A stretch of 34,871 nucleotides of DNA. Source: a virus. Position numbers and translations under genes: made by a program. The stretch's first letter is position 1; every line of letters starts with the position of its first letter. Below are positions 1 to 6,782 of this stretch, one piece after another. The notes beneath the pieces were generated by a model that was not told where the DNA came from, did not search any database, and was given only the letters and a program-made list of their open reading frames with translations. The stretch covers positions 1 through 34,871 of IMG/VR virus record IMGVR_UViG_3300021197_001517, one strand, 5' to 3'.

Positions 1-5
1 CATGC

Positions 6-707
6 GTGACAGTGGAGTCGCAGACAAAAAGTGAACTGTATAAATGCAAGTACTGCGAACGTGAGTTTAGAAAAGAAAGCACACTGGCAGTACATCTCTG
101 TGAGCAAAAACGCAGATACCAAGAAGAAAAAGAAGTTGGTGTGCAAATTGGATTGCAAAGTTATTTAAAGTTTTACACCATGACACAAGGCAGTGCAAAA
201 CTTAAAACCTATGCAGACTTTGCCACATCACCATACTATAAAGCATTTGTAAAATTTGGAAGACACTGTGTTGGCATAAATGCAATCAACGTGCCCAAGT
301 TTGTTGAATGGGTAATCAAAGAAAACAAGAAACTGGATCACTGGTGTAAAGAAGCAGTGTATGATGAATATTTGCGTCAGTACATTCAAAGAGAAGCACT
401 TACTGATGCACTACAACGTGGCATTGAATACAGCATAAAGTGGAGTGAAAAAACAGGACACCCTGCACAGGACTTTTTACGTTATGGAAATGATAACAGT
501 GTAGCATTTGCAATAAGTACTGGACGAATATCGCCGTGGTTGGTATTTAACTGTGAATCAGGACAAGCATACCTGGCAGACATGAATGCAGATCAAACAA
601 AAATAGTATGGCCATGGATTGATCCAGACTTTTGGACTAAAAAGTTTAAAGACTATCCAGCAGATCAGGCATACTGTGAAGAAATATTAAAACAAGCAGG
701 ATGGTAA
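6..707 (+). CDS. Zinc-finger-containing conserved phage protein, possibly 5' incomplete
   Basis: The N-terminus holds a C2H2-like zinc finger (C14, C17, H30, C32, followed by a basic KRR stretch), suggesting binding of nucleic acid or protein. The remaining ~190 residues are helical, rich in Trp and Tyr, and match no enzyme motif I know. This arrangement, a short finger followed by a conserved body, recalls uncharacterised proteins of T4-like marine phages; that is from memory, not a search. The start is GTG at 6 or GTG at 12. Because the window begins just upstream, the true start could lie outside it and no ribosome site can be judged. The 3' end overlaps the next gene by 7 bases, so the two are probably co-transcribed and translationally coupled. 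Function unknown. Confidence 0.75.
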   Translation: MTVESQTKSELYKCKYCEREFRKESTLAVHLCEQKRRYQEEKEVGVQIGLQSYLKFYTMTQGSAKLKTYADFATSPYYKAFVKFGRHCVGINAINVPKFVEWVIKENKKLDHWCKEAVYDEYLRQYIQREALTDALQRGIEYSIKWSEKTGHPAQDFLRYGNDNSVAFAISTGRISPWLVFNCESGQAYLADMNADQTKIVWPWIDPDFWTKKFKDYPADQAYCEEILKQAGW

Positions 708-2176
708 TGAAAGTACTTTGCCTCGGTAACAATCGCAAACACACAGATGAATTAACAAGCAAACTTGGCAATAATCACGGCTTAATTAGCAACTTAGATA
801 TTAAAGTAAAAGATGGCTTTTATCATACCAGTGTTCTTGATTTAACAAACAGTGAGATACTTAAACTTTCTACGCAGTTTGATGAAGTAATTGTGCTGGA
901 TCAATCCGTAGAACAATGGAACCATCCGGCTGAGTTTCATGCCACACAAGATATAGCCAAAAGAATTGGTAGCAAAGTACGTTGGCAAAATGCAGATGGA
1001 AAATTACAACTAGAATATTGGCAAAATTTAATTGATACTAACAAAAGTTTTTGTATATTTCCTTTTATAGAACTGCTTACACAAAATGGACATACCACGG
1101 TTTGTTGTAGAAGCAATACTCCTATAGTAGATATAAACGAGTTAGAAAACTTTTCTACAAACAGTGCATACCAGAAGATACGTCAATCAATGATTGACGG
1201 AAAGCTGCTACCTAAGCATTGCAATCACTGTTATAAAATAGAAGACAAAGGTATACAGTCTGCTAGACAGGAAGAAACAGTTGAATGGGCATTAAAGCTC
1301 AACTTAAAATCAATTGATGACCTAAAAACAATCACTGATCCTGTGTACTATGAAGTCCGGCCAAGTAATACTTGCAATTTAATGTGTAGAATGTGCTCGC
1401 CTATGTTTAGTAGTCTAATTGAAAAAGAACAAAAACAATTAGGCAAGATACCACAAGAGTATACAGAAGAATACAGTAATTTTGATATAGTAAAAATAGA
1501 AAATATTGTAAAGTTGTATGTTGCAGGCGGCGAACCAACTGCCATGCCAGAATTTTATGATTTTATACGTAAATGTGTTAGACGAAAATACACTGATTTT
1601 GAATTTGTTGTGAATACAAATGGAATGAAAGTATCAACACTGTTACTCGAACTTGGAAAGCATTTTAAAAATTTGCAGTATATCATCAGCATTGACGGTT
1701 ATAAAAAACACAATGACTATGCTCGTTGGCGTAGCAATTGGGAAACAATTATTGCAAATGCACACAAGCTAGAAAATAATGGACACAAAATACATTTTAA
1801 CACTACATTGAGCTTGTGGACAGTATTTGACTATCATAAACTTATACATTTTCTTGACACCAAATTTCCAAATTGCTTAATACACGGACAATACGCAGAT
1901 GGGTATTCGCCATTTGTTTTTACATACTCTCAGGGTCAAATACAAAATCTTGAATCTATTTGTACAACCAAGATTTACAATAATAACTTACTGTTTAAAA
2001 GTTTCATAGACGGAACAATTCACAGTGCTAAACAAAGTTTTGTAAATAAAAAAGCTATTACTAAATTTTTTAAATACAATGACGAACTTGACAAAGCAAG
2101 AACCAGTCGCTTAATTGACTATATACCTGAGTTAGAACAACTACGAATTCAGGTTGACAATCCAGGAGATTTATAG
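701..2176 (+). CDS. Radical SAM protein with N-terminal twitch-type Cys domain
   Basis: The radical SAM cluster motif CxxxCxxC is C225-C229-C232, and the SAM-binding AGGEP motif lies at 275-279. Before the radical SAM domain there is a second cysteine set (C118, C135-C136, C174, C177), as in proteins described as twitch-domain radical SAM proteins, where the auxiliary-cluster domain comes first. Residues 1-110 form a separate alpha/beta-looking domain starting with a CLGNN motif. The enzyme should cleave SAM to a 5'-deoxyadenosyl radical; the substrate is unknown. The start is ATG 701, or ATG 707 two codons later. Its 3' end contains the promoter of the next gene (TTGACA at 2154). A second, divergent family member is at 8578-9711. 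Radical SAM assignment is firm, the role is not. Confidence 0.88.
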   Translation: MVMKVLCLGNNRKHTDELTSKLGNNHGLISNLDIKVKDGFYHTSVLDLTNSEILKLSTQFDEVIVLDQSVEQWNHPAEFHATQDIAKRIGSKVRWQNADGKLQLEYWQNLIDTNKSFCIFPFIELLTQNGHTTVCCRSNTPIVDINELENFSTNSAYQKIRQSMIDGKLLPKHCNHCYKIEDKGIQSARQEETVEWALKLNLKSIDDLKTITDPVYYEVRPSNTCNLMCRMCSPMFSSLIEKEQKQLGKIPQEYTEEYSNFDIVKIENIVKLYVAGGEPTAMPEFYDFIRKCVRRKYTDFEFVVNTNGMKVSTLLLELGKHFKNLQYIISIDGYKKHNDYARWRSNWETIIANAHKLENNGHKIHFNTTLSLWTVFDYHKLIHFLDTKFPNCLIHGQYADGYSPFVFTYSQGQIQNLESICTTKIYNNNLLFKSFIDGTIHSAKQSFVNKKAITKFFKYNDELDKARTSRLIDYIPELEQLRIQVDNPGDL

Positions 2177-2182
2177 TATTAT
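2154..2182 (+). promoter_or_regulatory. Sigma70-like promoter
   Basis: A perfect -35 box TTGACA (2154-2159) and a -10 box TATTAT (2177-2182) are separated by exactly 17 bases. The promoter lies inside the end of the radical SAM gene. Predicted +1 is about 2189, upstream of the ATG at 2232. It would drive the 66-aa ORF and the miniature polymerase gene. Confidence 0.7.
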
Positions 2183-2231
2183 GTTTTATACAGAAAAGAT
2201 TACAATAACCGTACCTGCAGAGGAGAAGAAA

Positions 2232-2432
2232 ATGGGATTAACAAGACCAAAAATTGATCAAATGGAGGTTAGGAAAAAGCCTAAACTACAGGACAATGAT
2301 TTTATAATTGGCATGATAAAAAGTGCTATACGTTTAGGTGCATGCTATATGTTGTTCACAGGCAACATTGAAATGGCGGCCGCAACATTTGCTATTGCAG
2401 AATTTGCTGGTATAGGAAACAGACTTATCTAA
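2232..2432 (+). CDS. Small hypothetical protein, possibly membrane-associated
   Basis: A 66-residue protein with a basic N-terminal third (RPK, RKKPK) and a hydrophobic C-terminal half containing two apolar stretches (around 29-40 and 45-58), suggesting membrane association. The ATG at 2232 is preferred because GGAG at 2222-2225 is well spaced and because the promoter at 2154-2182 would start transcription near 2189, after the in-frame upstream ATG at 2181. If other promoters read through, the longer form from 2181 (83 aa) is possible. The stop codon overlaps the next start (TAATG), so it is coupled to the miniature polymerase-like gene. No family recognised. Confidence 0.55.
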   Translation: MGLTRPKIDQMEVRKKPKLQDNDFIIGMIKSAIRLGACYMLFTGNIEMAAATFAIAEFAGIGNRLI

Positions 2433-2992
2433 TGAGTGCTGATGTCGACATAGACTTTGCTGATAGGCAGCACATAATGGATCTAATCCAGTGTACCCCT
2501 GCAAGGCAAAATGCTGAAGGTCGTAAACACAACAGTGGAGTTTATGTTACACCAATACCTGTTGATGCACCCAATGGTTGTGCAAGTATAGACTATGAAT
2601 ATGCAGAACAACGTGGATATTTTAAACTTGACTTGCTTAACCAAAGTGTGTATACATTGATACGTGATCAAGCACACTATGATAGTATGTTGGCAAAAGA
2701 ACCAGAATGGCATAGATTAAATGACAAAAGTTTCTGTGAACGTGTAGTGCATATAGGCAACTACCACGATTTGCAAGTAGCAATGCAGCCTAACTCAATA
2801 GCTCGTATGGCAGCGTTTATAAGCATTATACGTCCAGGAAAAGCACACCTACAACACAAGCCATGGAAAGAAGTATTTGAAACTGTTTGGGACGGTGATG
2901 ATAGTGCTGGTTTTGTGTTTAAGAAATCACATGCAGTAAGTTATGCAAGTCTGGTTGCATTGCACATTAATCTACTTTGCGAACCAACGTAA
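2432..2992 (+). CDS. Miniature C-family (DnaE-like) polymerase-related protein
   Basis: In only 186 residues this protein carries, in the right order, short matches to landmarks of bacterial DNA polymerase III alpha: the acidic palm motif DVDIDF (D4, D6, D8), KHNSG at 32-36 (compare the H-x-x-G segment of DnaE), GYFKLDLL at 62-69 with D67 in the place of the third palm aspartate, IIRPG at 132-136, and KKSHAVSYA at 164-172 (compare NKSHAxAYA in DnaE). The PHP, most of the fingers, the beta-binding and the OB regions are absent; ordinary DnaE is over 1,000 residues. It could be a minimal palm acting with the larger DnaE-like protein at 6779-8473, or a regulator derived from one. It overlaps the opposing 125-aa gene by 26 bases. 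Homology is inferred from motif order; activity is unknown. Confidence 0.7.
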   Translation: MSADVDIDFADRQHIMDLIQCTPARQNAEGRKHNSGVYVTPIPVDAPNGCASIDYEYAEQRGYFKLDLLNQSVYTLIRDQAHYDSMLAKEPEWHRLNDKSFCERVVHIGNYHDLQVAMQPNSIARMAAFISIIRPGKAHLQHKPWKEVFETVWDGDDSAGFVFKKSHAVSYASLVALHINLLCEPT

Positions 2993-3344
2993 TACTACGA
3001 CGTTTTATTTTTTTACGGCTCAATTCAGCCAAACTTGTACTTGGTCCTAATAGTATATTCAAGTCTTTATTAATAAAAGTTTTAAGGTAAGGCTTGAACT
3101 GCTCCCAATCTTGTTTTAAGAATATGTTTATTGGTATACTGCGGTTAGATTCCCACCACCATTGATTTGCTAGTTCTAAAAACAGGCGTTTGGTCTGATC
3201 ATTAACTATACCGCCAAAGTCATATATCGTTGTGATTTGATCGTCGCGGTTCTGGATTACACCAACATATTCATTTCCTGCATATGTACAAAAAGTGATA
3301 AACGGATATCGTTCTGCAATCTTTTCGAATAGCTCTACGCCCAT
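2967..3344 (-). CDS. Hypothetical conserved phage protein
   Basis: A 125-residue protein with an N-terminal half rich in aromatic residues (FITFCTYAGNEY, then a WWWE segment near 62-65) and a basic C-terminal tail (RKKIKRR around 109-116). No known motif was recognised. The start is ATG at 3344, preceded on the minus strand by AAGG about six bases upstream. A T4-late-type TATAAATA on the minus strand at 3396-3389 is well placed to transcribe it. Its 3' end overlaps the converging mini-polymerase gene by 26 bases. It is one of only three minus-strand genes in the window. Function unknown. Confidence 0.65.
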   Translation of the reverse strand: MGVELFEKIAERYPFITFCTYAGNEYVGVIQNRDDQITTIYDFGGIVNDQTKRLFLELANQWWWESNRSIPINIFLKQDWEQFKPYLKTFINKDLNILLGPSTSLAELSRKKIKRRSITLVRKVD

Positions 3345-3349
3345 AAATA
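3342..3349 (+). promoter_or_regulatory. T4-late-type promoter element (CATAAATA)
   Basis: CATAAATA matches the phage late element at 7 of 8 positions. Predicted +1 is about 3356, followed by GGAG and the ATG at 3371 of a virion gene. It overlaps the start codon of the divergent minus-strand gene. Confidence 0.55.
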
Positions 3350-3370
3350 CCTTATAATTGGAGTTAATTA

Positions 3371-4363
3371 ATGTATTCTACACCCGTCTATTTATATCAA
3401 CAAAAGCAACAGGTACTATTACCTGCCACCGACGGATCGTACTTTCAAAGGAGATGGCAACCAGTGTATGCTAAAAAATTAATAGTCAACAAAGGTGTTG
3501 ACAATGTAATACTGTTTGAGTTTATTAACCAAGATCAAAAACCAGTAAACATATCTGGCAGTACAATAACCTACAGAATGATGTCAACAGATGGAGACGA
3601 ATTGCTTATAGCAAAAGATCTTGAAACTCTTAGTGCCGCATTTGGTAGAGCTAAAGTAACTCTGTCCAGCGAAGAACTTGACTTAATTGAGCAACAAACT
3701 GCCACATACAGTTTAGAACGTGCGAGTGGCAACTTATATGAAGCAGTATACACAGATGCTTATAGTGCTGGCAGAGGACAAGTTGAAATAGTAGACAGTG
3801 TGTATCCAGACTATGTAGAAAGCAAATTACTAGAGATACCAAAGCCAGATGATTATGGTATTGATAAAGACGAAGGCAACAGAAGATATACCAGCATGGC
3901 CTATACAGCTAACAATACACTTACCACATTTCAATTGGACTTTGATAACTTTACTGGCAATGTTAAAGCACAAGGAAGCGATACACAAATAGGCCCAACA
4001 TGGTATGACATTGGTTCACAGACTGTGTACAACAACCAAGATACAAGAGCATTTATCAACGTTGATGGAAGACACAATTGGATACGTTTTGAAATCAATC
4101 AATACGGAATTGCCGCAACTGGCACTGCTACAGTTGTTGATGGTGTAGTAACACAGATAGCGGCAACAGGCGGATCTGAATACCTAGGCACTGGAACTCC
4201 AAATGTTGTGATCACAGGATTAGGCACAGGTGCTACTGCAACCGCAACAGTTACTGGAAATGCAGTCAGTACCATTACAGTAACAAATGGCGGACAAGGT
4301 TACGAAAGTACGCCAACTGTAGAAGTAAATAACGGAACTATCACACAGATTACCTATAGGTAA
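3371..4363 (+). CDS. Virion structural protein, BppU-like N-terminus and beta-rich repeats
   Basis: 330 residues. Residues ~40-125 look like the beta-sandwich found at the N-terminus of baseplate upper or fibre-associated proteins (ILFEFINQDQ, then SGSTITYRM). Residues ~240-330 contain two Gly/Thr-rich beta repeats built around TGxATxTV and GGQGYESTPTV-like segments, typical of marine phage virion proteins. No catalytic motif is visible. It probably forms part of the baseplate or fibre attachment. The start ATG 3371 has GGAG ten to eleven bases upstream and a late-type promoter element at 3342. The gene stands alone: the primase promoter follows directly after the stop. Confidence 0.7.
   Translation: MYSTPVYLYQQKQQVLLPATDGSYFQRRWQPVYAKKLIVNKGVDNVILFEFINQDQKPVNISGSTITYRMMSTDGDELLIAKDLETLSAAFGRAKVTLSSEELDLIEQQTATYSLERASGNLYEAVYTDAYSAGRGQVEIVDSVYPDYVESKLLEIPKPDDYGIDKDEGNRRYTSMAYTANNTLTTFQLDFDNFTGNVKAQGSDTQIGPTWYDIGSQTVYNNQDTRAFINVDGRHNWIRFEINQYGIAATGTATVVDGVVTQIAATGGSEYLGTGTPNVVITGLGTGATATATVTGNAVSTITVTNGGQGYESTPTVEVNNGTITQITYR
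3389..3396 (-). promoter_or_regulatory. T4-late-type promoter element (TATAAATA) on minus strand
   Basis: An exact TATAAATA on the minus strand, predicted +1 about 3382, with a 38-base leader before the start codon at 3344. It lies inside the 5' end of the opposing virion gene. Confidence 0.5.
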
Positions 4364-4372
4364 CCAAAACAC

Positions 4373-4401
4373 TTGCAAACATCTAGTTCTTATGTTATTA
4401 T
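4373..4401 (+). promoter_or_regulatory. Sigma70-like promoter of primase-helicase, predicted leaderless
   Basis: -35 TTGCAA (4373-4378), a 17-base spacer and -10 TATTAT (4396-4401) with an extended TG one base upstream. The predicted +1 is 4408, the A of the primase start codon. No Shine-Dalgarno precedes that ATG. Confidence 0.65.
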
Positions 4402-4407
4402 TACATA

Positions 4408-5379
4408 ATGATTGATCTATTAAGTTACATTCCGCAAAAGAGAAAACAAACAAGCTCTGGTTGGGTAAGTTTTAATGCACCTTGTTGTGTACACAAAGGC
4501 GAGTCACAGGACAAACGTCTGCGTGGAGGTATAAAACAAGCAGAAGATGACTGGAGTTATCACTGTTTCAACTGTGGCTTTACTGCAAGTTTTACTGCAG
4601 GGCGTAGTGTTGGTTACAAAGCACGTAAGTTGCTTGAATGGCTAGGTGTTGATCCAACTGATATTGAAAGACTTAACTTAGAAAGTTTAAAACGTAAAAG
4701 TTTATTAGATTTAACTTCTGAACGTAACACAATTAAACAAAAGCAGATTGACTTTGAAGAACAAGAAATACCCACAGGTGTTGAACGCATAGATGAAAAC
4801 AACAAACTACATTTTCACTATGTCGAATACCTAAAAAACCGTGGCATGGTATTTGGATATCCGTTTTTAGTAGATAAAAAACGAGGACCAAGAGATAGGA
4901 TTGTTATACCATACACATACAAGAACAGGATAGTAGGACATACATCACGTTACTTGGATAATCGTACGCCAAAGTTTATAAACAGTCAACAACCAGGATA
5001 TGTGTTTGGTTATGATTTACAAAAGTCAGACTGGACCACGGCTATAGTTGTCGAGGGTATATTTGATGCACTAAGTATATCTGGATTAGCATGTATGCAT
5101 GAAACAATAAGCAAGGATCAAGCACAGTTGCTCAAGCAGTTGCAACGTAGAATTATAGTAGTTCCTGATCATGATCGTGCAGGATTAAGTATAATTGATG
5201 CCGCAGTAGAACACAAGTTTGAAGTAAGTATACCAGAGTGGCCTGAAGATGTAAAAGATGTAAATGATGCAGTTGTGCGTTTTGGTGTAGCACAAACACT
5301 ACAACAAATACATCAGTGTGCAGAACGTAGTAAGATAAAAATTGAAATGGCACGTAAACGCCTAGCGAGGATAGTATGA
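4408..5379 (+). CDS. DNA primase (zinc-binding and TOPRIM domains)
   Basis: A 323-residue primase of the size of T4 gp61. The N-terminal zinc-binding domain has C26, C27, H29 and then CFNCG (C53, C56). The TOPRIM catalytic core shows EGIFDAL at 216-222 and PDHDRAG at 253-259, the acidic metal-binding residues needed for RNA primer synthesis. A basic linker and a helical C-terminus (KMARKRLARI-type, Lys/Arg rich) probably contact the helicase. It would lay down lagging-strand primers together with the DnaB-type helicase encoded directly downstream with a 4-base ATGA overlap. The start codon coincides with the predicted transcription start and lacks an SD, so translation may be leaderless. Confidence 0.93.
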   Translation: MIDLLSYIPQKRKQTSSGWVSFNAPCCVHKGESQDKRLRGGIKQAEDDWSYHCFNCGFTASFTAGRSVGYKARKLLEWLGVDPTDIERLNLESLKRKSLLDLTSERNTIKQKQIDFEEQEIPTGVERIDENNKLHFHYVEYLKNRGMVFGYPFLVDKKRGPRDRIVIPYTYKNRIVGHTSRYLDNRTPKFINSQQPGYVFGYDLQKSDWTTAIVVEGIFDALSISGLACMHETISKDQAQLLKQLQRRIIVVPDHDRAGLSIIDAAVEHKFEVSIPEWPEDVKDVNDAVVRFGVAQTLQQIHQCAERSKIKIEMARKRLARIV

Positions 5380-6782
5380 CAGAATATACATATGATGTAC
5401 AAAAATTATTCTTAGAAATGATGATGCATGATGCACAAAGTTTTCTTAGAGTACAAAACATATATAATGATGAAAACTTTGACAGAGACTTGAGAGAAAC
5501 TGCAAAGTTTATCTATGATCATGCTAACGAACACAAAACACTTCCAGACAGAGCTCAGATAAAAGCAGTAACTGGAATTGAACTTGTTGAGATTCCAGAT
5601 CTAAACAGTGGACATACAGATTGGTTCTTAGAAGAGTTTGAGGCATTTACTAGACGTACTGAACTAGAACGTGCAATACTTAAAAGTGCAGACTTACTTG
5701 AAAAAGGTGAGTATTCACCAGTTGAGAAACTGATTAAGGATGCAGTACAAATAAGTTTGACAAAGGATCTGGGTACAGATTATTTTGAGGATCCAAGAGC
5801 AAGACTTGCGGCACTGAAAGACAACAACGGACAAAACAGCACTGGTTGGCCTAAGTTGGACAAACTGCTATATGGTGGATTCAACAGAGGCGAACTACAG
5901 ATATTTGCAGGTGGTTCAGGATCTGGTAAAAGTTTGTTTATGCAAAACTTAGCAGTGAACTGGATGGAAGCAGGACTCAGTGGAGTATATATTACACTTG
6001 AATTAAGTGAAGGCTTGACTGCTATGCGTGTTGATAGTATGTTAACAAACACTCCAAGTAAACAGTTATTCAAAGACATTGAAACTGTTGAAATGAAAGT
6101 TAAGATGATGGGCAAGAAAGCAGGTGGCTTGCAAATAAAGTACATGCCTGCACAAAGCACAGTAAATGACATAAGAGCATTTGTAAAAGAACTAAGCATA
6201 AAGCAAGGCAAAAGCATAGACTTTATGTGTATTGACTATTTGGATCTGCTTATGCCAGTTAGTGCTAAAGTATCGCCAAATGATCTGTTTGTTAAGGACA
6301 AGTATGTTTCGGAAGAACTGCGTAACCTAGCAAGAGAACTGAACATACTGTTTGTTACTGCGTCACAGTTGAATAGAAGTGCAGTTGAAGAAGTAGAGTT
6401 TGATCATTCGCATATATCAGGTGGTATTAGTAAGATTAATACTGCTGATAACGTGTTTGGTATATTCACAAGTCGTGCAATGCGTGAACGTGGCAGATAT
6501 CAAATACAGGCTATGAAAACAAGAAGTTCAAGTGGTGTTGGTATGAAAGTGGACTTGGAGTTTGACATAGAAAGTTTACGTATACGTGACTTAGGAGATG
6601 ATGAAGAGTATCAACAGTTTAAGAAACAGAGTTCAAGTATCTATGATCAAATAAAAGCCAAGACACTTACAACAGATACTGCAAATGATGCAACTGTTGA
6701 AGACGAGCCAGGTAAGATTGTTGCTGATGTACAAAGTACAAAACTTAAACAGATGTTAGCAGGTATCAAGGCAAAAGGTTAA
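5376..6782 (+). CDS. Replicative DNA helicase, DnaB/gp41-like
   Basis: 468 residues, close to T4 gp41 (475). Residues 1-130 form the helical N-terminal domain. The RecA-like motor carries Walker A GGSGSGKS (179-186), an ELSE segment at 209-212 with the likely catalytic Glu, and Walker B FMCIDYLDLL (283-292), followed by a TASQLNRS stretch typical of SF4 helicases. It should form a hexameric 5'-3' helicase at the fork with the upstream primase, whose stop it overlaps (ATGA). The stop codon shares bases with the stop of the converging polymerase gene (TTAA at 6779-6782), with no terminator between them. Confidence 0.93.
   Translation: MTEYTYDVQKLFLEMMMHDAQSFLRVQNIYNDENFDRDLRETAKFIYDHANEHKTLPDRAQIKAVTGIELVEIPDLNSGHTDWFLEEFEAFTRRTELERAILKSADLLEKGEYSPVEKLIKDAVQISLTKDLGTDYFEDPRARLAALKDNNGQNSTGWPKLDKLLYGGFNRGELQIFAGGSGSGKSLFMQNLAVNWMEAGLSGVYITLELSEGLTAMRVDSMLTNTPSKQLFKDIETVEMKVKMMGKKAGGLQIKYMPAQSTVNDIRAFVKELSIKQGKSIDFMCIDYLDLLMPVSAKVSPNDLFVKDKYVSEELRNLARELNILFVTASQLNRSAVEEVEFDHSHISGGISKINTADNVFGIFTSRAMRERGRYQIQAMKTRSSSGVGMKVDLEFDIESLRIRDLGDDEEYQQFKKQSSSIYDQIKAKTLTTDTANDATVEDEPGKIVADVQSTKLKQMLAGIKAKG

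Noticed and set aside
2154-2231. TTG at 2154 or ATG at 2181 as start of the 66-aa gene
   Set aside because: The TTG is part of a perfect TTGACA -35 box and the ATG overlaps the -10; the ATG at 2232 has the SD.
5780-6217. 145-codon open frame on the minus strand
   Set aside because: It is a shadow of the helicase gene: it lies wholly inside it and has no ribosome site or sensible protein pattern. Other long opposite-strand frames (13599-14030, 17778-18203, 31166-31600) were dropped for the same reason.
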